A stretch of 64,000 bases of DNA, from contig NZ_BMSX01000017.1 in NCBI RefSeq assembly GCF_014649375.1, positions 1 to 64,000 on the forward strand, written 5' to 3'. The notes under the pieces were generated by a model. It made no database searches and was not told the origin of the DNA. It saw only the letters and a program-made list of their open reading frames with translations. The position numbers and the translations under genes are program-made. Below are positions 35,526-44,637 of the stretch, one piece after another; within the stretch, counting starts at the first letter, position 1; each line of letters starts with the position of its first letter. The DNA is from Streptomyces aurantiogriseus. GTDB lineage: Bacteria; Actinomycetota; Actinomycetes; Streptomycetales; Streptomycetaceae.

Positions 35526-37454
35526 GTGACCAGTCAGGTCAGCAGCGCAGCGGAACAGGCCGACGGAACCGTAGTAGGAGAGCAGCGCAAACCGGCCGGG
35601 ACGAAGGACGTCCGCCGTCTCGACCGGGTGATCATCAGGTTCGCGGGGGACTCGGGTGACGGTATGCAGCTCACCGGCGACCGCTTCACCTCGGAGACGG
35701 CGTCGTTCGGCAACGACCTGTCGACCCTGCCGAACTTCCCCGCCGAGATCCGTGCGCCCGCCGGCACCCTCCCCGGCGTCTCCTCGTTCCAGCTGCACTT
35801 CGCCGACCACGACATCCTCACCCCGGGCGACGCGCCCAATGTGCTGGTCGCCATGAACCCGGCGGCCCTCAAGGCCAACATCGGGGACGTGCCGCGCGGC
35901 GCGGAGATCATCGTCAACACGGACGAGTTCACCAAGCGGGCGATGCAGAAGGTCGGCTACGACGCCTCGCCCCTGGAGGACGGCTCGCTCGACGGCTACC
36001 ACCTGCACCCGGTGCCGCTGACGACACTGACCGTCGAGGCCCTGAAGGACTTCGACCTCACCCGCAAGGAGGCCGAGCGCAGCAAGAACATGTTCGCGCT
36101 GGGCCTGCTGAGCTGGATGTACCACCGGCCGACGGAGGGCACCGAGAAGTTCCTGAAGTCGAAGTTCGCGAAGAAGCCGGACATCGCGGCCGCCAACATC
36201 GCCGCCTTCCGCGCCGGGTGGAACTTCGGGGAGACCACCGAGGACTTCGCCGTCAGCTACGAGGTCGCTCCGGCCGTCAAGGCCTTTCCCGTCGGTACCT
36301 ACCGGAACATCTCCGGGAATCTGGCGCTCGCGTACGGGCTCATCACCGCCTCCCGGCAGGCCGACCTGCCGCTGTTCCTGGGCTCGTATCCGATCACCCC
36401 GGCCTCGGACATCCTGCACGAGCTCAGCAAGCACAAGAACTTCGGTGTGCGGACCTTCCAGGCCGAGGACGAGATCGCGGGCATCGGGGCGGCGCTGGGG
36501 GCGGCCTTCGGCGGGTCGCTCGCCGTCACCACCACGAGCGGTCCCGGGGTTGCGCTGAAGTCCGAGACCATCGGGCTCGCGGTCTCCCTGGAGCTGCCGC
36601 TGCTGGTGGTGGACATCCAGCGCGGCGGGCCCTCCACCGGGCTGCCGACCAAGACCGAGCAGGCCGATCTGCTCCAGGCGATGTTCGGGCGCAACGGCGA
36701 GGCCCCGGTCCCGATCGTCGCCCCCCGCACCCCGGCCGACTGCTTCGACGCCGCACTCGAGGCCGCCCGTATCGCCCTCACCTACCGCACGCCGGTGATG
36801 CTGCTCTCCGACGGCTACCTCGCCAACGGCTCCGAGCCCTGGCGGATCCCCGAGCCGGACGAGCTCCCCGAGCTGACCGTGCAGTTCGCGCAGGGCCCCA
36901 ACCACACCCTGGAGGACGGTACCGAGGTCTTCTGGCCGTACAAGCGTGACCCGCAGACCCTCGCCCGGCCGTGGGCGATCCCGGGGACGCCGGGCCTGGA
37001 GCACCGTATCGGCGGCATCGAGAAGGAGGACGGCACGGGCAACATCTCGTACGCCCCCGCCAACCACGACTTCATGGTCCGCACCCGCCAGGCCAAGATC
37101 GACGGCATCGACGTCCCGGACGTGGAGGTCGACGACCCGCACGAGGCGAGAACGCTGGTCCTGGGCTGGGGATCGACCTACGGGCCGATCACCGCGGCCG
37201 TACGGCGGCTGCGGGCGGCCGGGGAGTCGATCGCGCAGGCCCATCTACGGCATCTGAACCCGTTCCCGAAGAACCTGGGCACGGTGCTGAAGGCGTACGA
37301 CAAGGTCGTGATTCCCGAGATGAACCTCGGCCAGCTCGCCACCCTGATCCGGGCGCGGTATCTGGTCGACGCGCACTCGTACAACCAGGTCAACGGTATG
37401 CCGTTCAAGGCGGAACAGCTCGCCGCGGCGCTCAAGGAGGCCATCGATGGCTGA
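35526..37454 (+). CDS. korA: 2-oxoacid:ferredoxin oxidoreductase, alpha subunit
   Basis: 642 residues from GTG 35526 with GGAGG 10 bases upstream. The gamma and alpha domains are fused: residues about 30-215 are the CoA-binding gamma part (VIIRFAGDSGDGMQLTGD), and the rest is the pyrimidine-binding part of the enzyme (LFLGSYPITPASDILHELS, FQAEDEIAGIGAALGAA). Matches the actinobacterial KorA (mycobacterial Rv2455c type). With KorB it converts 2-oxoglutarate plus CoA to succinyl-CoA, reducing ferredoxin. It overlaps korB by eight bases. Confidence 0.94.
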   Translation: MTSQVSSAAEQADGTVVGEQRKPAGTKDVRRLDRVIIRFAGDSGDGMQLTGDRFTSETASFGNDLSTLPNFPAEIRAPAGTLPGVSSFQLHFADHDILTPGDAPNVLVAMNPAALKANIGDVPRGAEIIVNTDEFTKRAMQKVGYDASPLEDGSLDGYHLHPVPLTTLTVEALKDFDLTRKEAERSKNMFALGLLSWMYHRPTEGTEKFLKSKFAKKPDIAAANIAAFRAGWNFGETTEDFAVSYEVAPAVKAFPVGTYRNISGNLALAYGLITASRQADLPLFLGSYPITPASDILHELSKHKNFGVRTFQAEDEIAGIGAALGAAFGGSLAVTTTSGPGVALKSETIGLAVSLELPLLVVDIQRGGPSTGLPTKTEQADLLQAMFGRNGEAPVPIVAPRTPADCFDAALEAARIALTYRTPVMLLSDGYLANGSEPWRIPEPDELPELTVQFAQGPNHTLEDGTEVFWPYKRDPQTLARPWAIPGTPGLEHRIGGIEKEDGTGNISYAPANHDFMVRTRQAKIDGIDVPDVEVDDPHEARTLVLGWGSTYGPITAAVRRLRAAGESIAQAHLRHLNPFPKNLGTVLKAYDKVVIPEMNLGQLATLIRARYLVDAHSYNQVNGMPFKAEQLAAALKEAIDG

Positions 37455-38526
37455 GACGTCCACGGAAGGCACGGGCACGATCGAGGCGCTCTCGCTCGTC
37501 CCCAAGGCCGAGGCCAGGCAGTCCATGAAGGACTTCAAGTCCGATCAGGAAGTGCGCTGGTGCCCCGGCTGCGGTGACTACGCGATCCTGGCGGCCGTCC
37601 AGGGCTTCATGCCGGAGCTCGGGCTGGCCAGGGAGAACATCGTCTTCGTCTCCGGCATCGGCTGCTCCTCGCGCTTTCCGTACTACATGAACACCTACGG
37701 CATGCACTCCATCCACGGCCGCGCCCCCGCCATCGCCACGGGCCTCGCCTCCAGCCGGCGGGACCTGAGCGTGTGGGTGGTGACCGGGGACGGTGACGCG
37801 CTGTCCATCGGCGGGAACCACCTCATCCACGCCCTGCGGCGCAACGTCAACCTCAAGATCCTGCTGTTCAACAACCGGATCTACGGCCTCACCAAGGGCC
37901 AGTACTCGCCCACCTCCGAGGTCGGCAAGATCACCAAGTCGACCCCGATGGGCTCGCTGGACGCGCCCTTCAACCCGGTGTCCCTCGCCATCGGCGCGGA
38001 GGCCTCGTTCGTGGCGCGGACCATCGACTCCGACCGCAAGCACCTGACGGAGGTGCTGCGCCAGGCCGCCGCCCACCCGGGTACGGCACTGATCGAGATC
38101 TACCAGAACTGCAACATCTTCAACGACGGCGCGTTCGAGGCGCTGAAGGACAAGAAGTCGGCCGAGGAGGCGGTGATCCGGCTGGAGCACGGGCAGCCGA
38201 TCCGGTTCGGGAGCGACCTGGCCAAGGGCGTGGTGCGGGACCGGGCGACCGGCGATCTGAAGGTCGTCGCCGTCACCCCGGAGAACGAGTCCGAGATCCT
38301 CGTCCACGACGCGCACTCCGCGTCCGCGACCACCGCCTTCGCCCTGTCCCGGCTGGCCGACCCGGACACCCTGCACAACACGCCCATCGGCGTGTTCCGT
38401 GCCGTCGAGCGGCCGGTCTACGACACGCAGATGGCGGAGCAACTGGACACGGCGATCGAACAGCACGGCAAGGGCGACCTGGCGGCGCTGCTGGCCGGCG
38501 GGGACACCTGGACGGTCGTCGGCTGA
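37447..38526 (+). CDS. korB: 2-oxoacid:ferredoxin oxidoreductase, beta subunit
   Basis: 359 residues; ATG 37447 lies inside the korA 3' end. Thiamine pyrophosphate subunit with VRWCPGCGDYAIL, VSGIGCSSRFPYYM, and the TPP/Mg motif VTGDGDALSIGGNHLIHALR followed by LFNNRIYGLTKGQYSPTS. Cys residues in CPGCG and GIGC are the probable ligands of its [4Fe-4S] cluster. No ferredoxin gene is adjacent, so the electron acceptor must be encoded elsewhere. Confidence 0.94.
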   Translation: MAETSTEGTGTIEALSLVPKAEARQSMKDFKSDQEVRWCPGCGDYAILAAVQGFMPELGLARENIVFVSGIGCSSRFPYYMNTYGMHSIHGRAPAIATGLASSRRDLSVWVVTGDGDALSIGGNHLIHALRRNVNLKILLFNNRIYGLTKGQYSPTSEVGKITKSTPMGSLDAPFNPVSLAIGAEASFVARTIDSDRKHLTEVLRQAAAHPGTALIEIYQNCNIFNDGAFEALKDKKSAEEAVIRLEHGQPIRFGSDLAKGVVRDRATGDLKVVAVTPENESEILVHDAHSASATTAFALSRLADPDTLHNTPIGVFRAVERPVYDTQMAEQLDTAIEQHGKGDLAALLAGGDTWTVVG

Positions 38527-38581
38527 GACGGACAGATCGACGGAGAGAGCGACAGTGCCCCGGCAGACCGACGGGGTGGAC

Positions 38582-38610
38582 GAGGCCCGGGACCGGCGTT
38601 CCCGGGCCTC
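38582..38610 (+). terminator. korAB terminator
   Basis: Perfect 10-bp inverted repeat GAGGCCCGGG/CCCGGGCCTC with a nine-base loop, 55 bases after the korB stop. Confidence 0.8.
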
Positions 38611-38670
38611 GCCGTATGTCCGGCGGGCCTCCTCTAACGTCGGCCACGCCACCTCGTCACTTACTGCAAC

Positions 38671-38699
38671 GTAAGTACCTTACTTCAAAGTGGGTACTT
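38671..38699. promoter_or_regulatory. Overlapping inverted repeats, probable operator
   Basis: GTAAGTACCTTAC (38671-38683) is a 5+5 palindrome nested in a wider repeat AAGTACC (38673-38679)/GGTACTT (38693-38699). This resembles HxlR-type operators that flank quinone-reductase genes, but no HxlR gene is adjacent. It lies about 67-95 bp before the qorB-like start. Confidence 0.5.
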
Positions 38700-38715
38700 T
38701 CGCTCAGTTAGCGCA

Positions 38716-38756
38716 CTCCCTAGGGTTAGTGGCAGTCCCGCACACCCCCTAGGGAG
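38716..38756 (+). promoter_or_regulatory. Inverted repeat covering the qorB-like ribosome site
   Basis: CTCCCTAGGG (38716-38725) is repeated inverted as CCCTAGGGAG (38747-38756) across 21 bases. The right arm contains the AGGGAG ribosome-binding site of the following gene, so the stem could mask it in RNA, or the pair could be a DNA operator. Confidence 0.55.
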
Positions 38757-38765
38757 TTCTGAACC

Positions 38766-39620
38766 ATGAGCATCGTCGTCACCGGAGCCACCGGACAGCT
38801 CGGCCGCCACGTAGTAGAGCAGCTGCTGGAGAAGATTCCGGCGGAGCAGATCACCGCCGTCGTGCGCGACGAGGCCAAGGCCGCCGACTTCGCGGCCCGC
38901 GGCGTGAAGCTCGCGATCGCCGACTACAACGCCCCCGAGACCTTCGACGGCCTCTTCGCCGCCGGGGACAAGGTGCTGCTGATCTCGGGCAACGAGTTCG
39001 ACAAGGGCCGCCCGCAGCAGCACCAGGTCGTCATCGACGCCGCGAAGGCGGCCGGGGTGGCGCTGCTGGCGTACACCAGCGCGCCGGGCAGCCTGACCGC
39101 CGCGCTGGCCGACGACCACCGCGCCACCGAGGAGGCCGTGCGCGCCTCCGGTCTGCCGTACACACTGCTGCGCAACGGCTGGTACCACGAGAACTACACC
39201 GAGAACCTCGCCCCGGTGCTCGAGCACAACGCCGTCGTCGGGGCCGCCGGTGAGGGCCGCGTCTCCTCCGCCTCCCGCGCGGACTACGCCGCCGCCGCGG
39301 TCGCCGTCCTGACCGGCGAGGGTCACGAGAACAAGACGTACGAGCTGGGCGGCGACGAGGCGTGGAGCTTCGCGGAGTACGCGGCCGAGCTGAGCCGGCA
39401 GACCGGCAAGGAGATCGCCTACAACGCCGTGTCCGTCGAGGCCTTCACCGGCATCCTGACGGGCGCCGGACTGCCCGGGCCGCTCGCCGCGATCCTCGCC
39501 GGTGTGGACGCGTCGATCGAGAAGGGCGAGCTGGTCGTCTCCACCGGCGACCTCTCCCGCCTGGCGGGCCGCCCGACCACCCCGCTCTCCGAGGCGATCA
39601 CGGCCGCGCTCAAGGGCTGA
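38766..39620 (+). CDS. NAD(P)H-dependent quinone reductase, QorB/NmrA-like
   Basis: 284 residues from ATG 38766. Rossmann motif VVTGATGQLGRHVVEQLL, then YTSAPGSLTAALADDHRATE and LLRNGWYHENYTENL, the hallmarks of the QorB (TMR_SDR_a) group that reduces quinones with NADPH. It is preceded by an operator-like repeat and an RBS-masking hairpin, so its expression is probably inducible, perhaps by quinone or electrophile stress. Confidence 0.9.
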   Translation: MSIVVTGATGQLGRHVVEQLLEKIPAEQITAVVRDEAKAADFAARGVKLAIADYNAPETFDGLFAAGDKVLLISGNEFDKGRPQQHQVVIDAAKAAGVALLAYTSAPGSLTAALADDHRATEEAVRASGLPYTLLRNGWYHENYTENLAPVLEHNAVVGAAGEGRVSSASRADYAAAAVAVLTGEGHENKTYELGGDEAWSFAEYAAELSRQTGKEIAYNAVSVEAFTGILTGAGLPGPLAAILAGVDASIEKGELVVSTGDLSRLAGRPTTPLSEAITAALKG

Positions 39621-39665
39621 GATCCACAGCCGCGCCCAAGGCCGCCCTCCGGCATCGAGGAGCCA

Positions 39666-39703
39666 CGCTCAAGGGCCGCACTCCCCCCAAGGGGCCTTGA
39701 GCG
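39666..39703 (+). terminator. Hairpin after the qorB-like gene
   Basis: CGCTCAAGG (39666-39674) pairs with CCTTGAGCG (39695-39703). First of two back-to-back hairpins between the qorB-like gene and rarD. Confidence 0.65.
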
Positions 39704-39709
39704 ACCCGA

Positions 39710-39757
39710 CCCCCGTCTGTCATGACCGTATAGCGATACGGGCATGACAGACGGGGG
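39710..39757. terminator. Very long hairpin, 21 of 22 bp paired
   Basis: A 22-base arm beginning CCCCCGTCTGTCATG and ending CCGTAT pairs with its inverted copy (ATACGG...GGGGG) across a four-base AGCG loop, with one mismatch. Much longer than needed for termination. It sits 63 bp before rarD. Confidence 0.75.
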
Positions 39758-39819
39758 CGCCCGGCGTTACCTTCGACCACGCATGCCCGCACGTGGGCGA
39801 ACGGCGAGAAGGAGGGCCC

Positions 39820-40770
39820 GTGGCCGGGACGTCGAAGGGTGAGGGCCGGATAGGCCTGCTGAACGGCTTCGCGGCGTACGGGATGTGGGGCCTGGTCCCG
39901 CTGTTCTGGCCCCTCCTCAAGCCCGCCGGGGCGGTGGAGATCCTCGCCCACCGCATGGTGTGGTCCCTCGTCTTCGTCGCCGCCGCGCTGGTCGTCGTCC
40001 GGCGCTGGGCATGGGCGGGTGAGCTGCTGCGGCAGCCCCGCCGGCTCGGGCTCGTCGCCGTCGCCGCGGCTGTCATCACGGTCAACTGGGGCGTCTACAT
40101 CTGGTCCGTGAACAGCGGGCATGTCGTCGAGGCGTCCCTCGGGTACTTCATCAACCCGCTGGTCACCATCGCCATGGGCGTGCTGATCCTCAAGGAGCGG
40201 CTGCGTCCCGTGCAGTGGACGGCGGTCGGCATCGGCTTCGCCGCCGTGCTCGTCCTCACCATCGGATACGGCCGCCCGCCGTGGATCTCCCTCTGCCTCG
40301 CCTTCTCCTTCGCCACCTACGGGCTGGTGAAGAAGAAGGTCAACCTGGGCGGCGTCGAGTCGCTGACCGCCGAGACCGCGATCCAGTTCCTGCCCGCCCT
40401 GGGCTTCCTGCTGTGGCTGTCCGCCGACGGCGGCTCCACCTTCGCGAGCGAGGGCGCCGGACACGCCGCCCTCCTCGCCTCCACCGGCATCGTCACCGCA
40501 CTCCCCCTCGTCTGCTTCGGCGCGGCGGCGATCCGCGTCCCGCTGTCCACGCTGGGCCTCCTGCAGTACCTGGCGCCGGTCTTCCAGTTCCTGCTCGGCG
40601 TCCTCTACTTCCACGAGGCGATGCCGCCCGAGCGCTGGGCCGGCTTCGCCCTCGTCTGGCTGGCGCTGATCCTGCTGACCGGCGACGCCTGGCGCTCCGC
40701 GCGGAGGCCGAGGGAGCGGGTGAGCGTGCCCGACGCGGCGAGGACCGACTCGGCTCCCGTGGACGCGTGA
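39820..40770 (+). CDS. rarD: EamA/DMT transporter, RarD type
   Basis: 316 residues; GTG 39820 follows AAGGAGG. Ten predicted helices in two EamA halves. The first helix region NGFAAYGMWGLVPLFWPLLK, LAHRMVWSLVF, and INPLVTIAMGVLILKERLRP match RarD (chloramphenicol-sensitivity) proteins. The substrate is unknown. The C-terminal 25 residues are polar and cytoplasmic. Confidence 0.93.
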   Translation: MAGTSKGEGRIGLLNGFAAYGMWGLVPLFWPLLKPAGAVEILAHRMVWSLVFVAAALVVVRRWAWAGELLRQPRRLGLVAVAAAVITVNWGVYIWSVNSGHVVEASLGYFINPLVTIAMGVLILKERLRPVQWTAVGIGFAAVLVLTIGYGRPPWISLCLAFSFATYGLVKKKVNLGGVESLTAETAIQFLPALGFLLWLSADGGSTFASEGAGHAALLASTGIVTALPLVCFGAAAIRVPLSTLGLLQYLAPVFQFLLGVLYFHEAMPPERWAGFALVWLALILLTGDAWRSARRPRERVSVPDAARTDSAPVDA

Positions 40771-40853
40771 CACTCCGGCACTCCGGCACTCCGACACTCC
40801 GTTCCGGCAATTCACTTGGCCACGGGTGCGCACAGCCACTAGGAGTGGTCGGC

Positions 40854-41318
40854 ATGACACAGACACCCGCACCCGTGCACTGGAAGCTCGTCCTCGACTG
40901 CGCCGACCCGCACGCGCAGGCCGATTTCTGGGCCGCCGCGCTGCACTACGAGGTCGAGGACAACAGCGCCCTCGTCGAGCGGCTGCTGGAACTGGGCGCG
41001 CTGCCGGGCGAGGCGACGGTGGAGTTCCACGGCCGCCCGGCCTTCCGGGACCTGATCGCCGTACGGCATCCCGAGGACCCGTTCGACGCGGACAGCGGCA
41101 CCGGGCTGGGGAGGCGGCTGCTGTTCCAGCGGGTGCCGGAGGCGAAGACGGTCAAGAACCGGCTCCATCTCGATCTGCATCCCGGCGAGGAGCGGCGCGC
41201 GGGCGAGGTCGAACGGCTGGCGGGGCTGGGGGCGAGCGTGCTGCGGGAGGTGAAGGAGCCGTCCGGGGCGTGGGTGTTGATGGCGGACCCGGAGGGGAAC
41301 GAGTTCTGCGTGCACTGA
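40854..41318 (+). CDS. VOC-superfamily (glyoxalase-like) protein
   Basis: 154 residues from ATG 40854, with AGGAG upstream. Two beta-alpha-beta-beta-beta modules of the glyoxalase/bleomycin-resistance fold: HWKLVLDCADPHAQADFWAA, RLHLDLHPGEERRAGEVERL, and the closing ADPEGNEFCVH with a metal-type Glu. Belongs to the actinobacterial Glyoxalase_6-like group. No substrate can be assigned. Confidence 0.88.
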   Translation: MTQTPAPVHWKLVLDCADPHAQADFWAAALHYEVEDNSALVERLLELGALPGEATVEFHGRPAFRDLIAVRHPEDPFDADSGTGLGRRLLFQRVPEAKTVKNRLHLDLHPGEERRAGEVERLAGLGASVLREVKEPSGAWVLMADPEGNEFCVH

Positions 41319-41354
41319 GCAACGAGCGGGGAGCTCCGCTGTCCGGATGCCTGA

Positions 41355-42434
<1,080 letters not shown>

Positions 42435-42455
42435 CCGCCGACGGGCCGCCAGGGC

Positions 42456-43826
42456 TCAACCCCGCTGCTGCGCACCCGCGTTGCGGGCCCGCTCGGCCAG
42501 CCGGGTCATGCGGGCGCGCGCCGACTCCAACTGCTCGACGTCGTCGGCCGCCGGACCCTCCTCGGTGGTCAACTCCGTCCACAGGCCGAGGAGTTCGGTC
42601 CCGAGGTTGAGCCCCTGGAAGGGGTCGCGTACGGCACGCCAGGCCGCCGCCGCGCTCTGGACGTTGCCGTACGCGGCCTCGGCGTCGCGGGTGCGGCGGC
42701 CGATGCGGGCCAGGTCGAGGGAGAGGTGGAAGGAGCGGAGCGGGTCACCGGCCAAGTAGGCGATGTACGCGGTGAGTTCGCGCAGCCTGAGCACCTCGGG
42801 GTGCTCCGGCCCCAGCGTTCCCGAGGCCTCCGTCACGGTCTGCTCCGCGAGCGCCGCCGCTGTCTCTATCCGGCCCGCCCGCACGGCCTCGTTGATCCGC
42901 GCCATCGGTTCCCCGAGGAGGGCGGGACCGCCGTCCTTGCCGGGGAGACTGCGGGGGTCGTCCCCGAGTACGGCCTCCGCGACGGCGTCGAAGCCACGGG
43001 CGGGGGTCGGCTTGGAGTCGGGGTCGAGGCCGAGGTCGAGGCCGAGGCCGAGGCCGGAGTCGGCCTTCGGGTCGAGGAGGGGGGCCGGTTCGGGGTCGGG
43101 GACGGGGGCAGGCTCGGAGTCCGGGGTGCGGTGGGCCTCCGGGTCCGGCGGCGCGTCCATCGTGGGAGGCGGGCCGAAGACACCCGTCGGAGCGCTGACC
43201 GTGCCGGGGGCCGGGACGTCGGAGGCCGGGATGTCGGAGGCGCGGATGTCGGAGGCCGGGATGTCGTCCCACGGCTCCGGCACCGTGCGCAACGGGAAGG
43301 TGGGAGCCGGTTCCTTCACCGGTTCCTTCACCGGTTCCGGCACCGGAGTCGACGCCGGTGCCGATGTCGACGCCGATTCCGGCACGGTGCGCAGGAAGTG
43401 CGTGGCCTTGTCGCGCTGCGGCTGCGCGGACGGTTCCTGAACGGGAGCGGCTGACGGGGCAGGATCGGCCTCAGGGGCGGAAGCGACAGGAGCGGCAGCA
43501 GGTCCGGTCTCCCTCGGCGGACCCACCCGCAGCGGCTCCCCCGTGAAGTGGCTGGAACCGTCCGGGTCGACGCGCAGCGGAACGACGTACCCGATGCGCT
43601 CGTCGTGGACCGTGGCGACGACCGGATGACCCGTGGCGAGGGCGATGCGGTGGAGGTGGCCCAGGACGGCGTGCTGGATCTCCTGACCGTCGGCCGCGAC
43701 GACGGGCACTCCGCCGATCGTCGCCGTCCCGCCCCCGGGGACGTGCACGTCGAGCGGCGCCACCACGGCGGCCGGCCGCCCGGCCTGCTGCTGTTCCCGC
43801 TTCTTCTCGCGGCTCAGTCGCGACAT
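42456..43826 (-). CDS. TPR-containing protein with repetitive linker
   Basis: 456 residues from ATG 43826 (GAGGG upstream). Residues 1-95 form a compact domain that looks nucleotide- or regulator-like (HVPGGGTATIGGVPVVAADG, VLGHLHRIALATG). Residues 100-290 are Pro/Ala/Asp/Glu-rich with runs such as EPVKEPVKEPAP, ASDIRASDIPASD and GLGLGLDLGLD. Residues 310-456 are helical with tetratricopeptide character (INEAVRAGRIETAAALAEQT, LTAYIAYLAGDPLRSF). Found near the divergent DUF6668-like gene; likely a scaffold. Function unknown. Confidence 0.8.
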   Translation of the reverse strand: MSRLSREKKREQQQAGRPAAVVAPLDVHVPGGGTATIGGVPVVAADGQEIQHAVLGHLHRIALATGHPVVATVHDERIGYVVPLRVDPDGSSHFTGEPLRVGPPRETGPAAAPVASAPEADPAPSAAPVQEPSAQPQRDKATHFLRTVPESASTSAPASTPVPEPVKEPVKEPAPTFPLRTVPEPWDDIPASDIRASDIPASDVPAPGTVSAPTGVFGPPPTMDAPPDPEAHRTPDSEPAPVPDPEPAPLLDPKADSGLGLGLDLGLDPDSKPTPARGFDAVAEAVLGDDPRSLPGKDGGPALLGEPMARINEAVRAGRIETAAALAEQTVTEASGTLGPEHPEVLRLRELTAYIAYLAGDPLRSFHLSLDLARIGRRTRDAEAAYGNVQSAAAAWRAVRDPFQGLNLGTELLGLWTELTTEEGPAADDVEQLESARARMTRLAERARNAGAQQRG

Positions 43827-43999
43827 CGGTTCCCTCACTCGAACGCTCATCACCCGTGCACGCACACGTACACGTAGTGTTGAGTCTCTCCGCTCGCTCC
43901 CGGTCCTCACGTCACCACGACGTCACAGCCTCGTTCCAAGGGCGGCCGACACGACCGGCGGGCGCGGGGAGAGGACGAGGTCGAGGAGAGGTACGGATC

Positions 44000-44530
44000 A
44001 TGCGGACGACGGACGGGCAGCGCGGGCCGGAGATCTGGATCCGCGGACCGGTGGCCACACCGGAGCCGGTACCGGGGCCGTACGAGTCCGTCGCCGCCTC
44101 CGCCGCCACCTCCCGGCGCTTCTCCTGGCTCGCCACGCACGGCGGCGCCGGCACCTCCACGCTCGCCTCCGTCTACGGCGGCCACGACTGCGGACGCGAC
44201 TGGCCCGGCCCGGACGCCCCCTCGTCCGTCCTCCTCGTCGCCCGGACCCACGCGACCGGCCTGGAGTCCGCGCTACGGACCCTGGAAGTCTTCCGGCGCG
44301 GCGAGGCCCCGCCCGGCCTCGACCTGGAGGCGGTCGTCCTGGTCGCGGACGCCCCGGGCCGGCTGCCCCGCCCCCTCGCCCACCGAATTCACCTGATCGA
44401 GTCAGCCATCGACGTGTACCGCGTCCCCTGGGTCCCCTCCTGGCGCCTCGGCGACCTCTCCGGCACCCCGCCCCGTGAAACGGACCCACTGTCCCGCCTG
44501 ACGGGCGCGCCGACTCGGCGGACCCGCTGA
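44000..44530 (+). CDS. DUF6668-like protein with degenerate P-loop
   Basis: 176 residues from ATG 44000 with GAGGAGAGG upstream. [20 protein letters not shown] resembles the first strand and Walker A of ParA/MinD-like ATPases, but the motif GGAGTST lacks the usual lysine. The rest ([51 protein letters not shown]) alternates strands and helices like an NTPase fold. I assign the DUF6668 family from memory. Divergent from the TPR gene; the two promoters share 174 bp. Confidence 0.72.
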   Translation: MRTTDGQRGPEIWIRGPVATPEPVPGPYESVAASAATSRRFSWLATHGGAGTSTLASVYGGHDCGRDWPGPDAPSSVLLVARTHATGLESALRTLEVFRRGEAPPGLDLEAVVLVADAPGRLPRPLAHRIHLIESAIDVYRVPWVPSWRLGDLSGTPPRETDPLSRLTGAPTRRTR

Positions 44531-44637
44531 CGCCGCGGGCGCGTGAGGGGTCGGACGGGGGAACCGAGGGGCGGCGGGGAGCCGGGGAAGCGTCGGCGGG
44601 GTCGGCGCCCGCGGCTGCCGTCGAGATCGCCGCCGCT

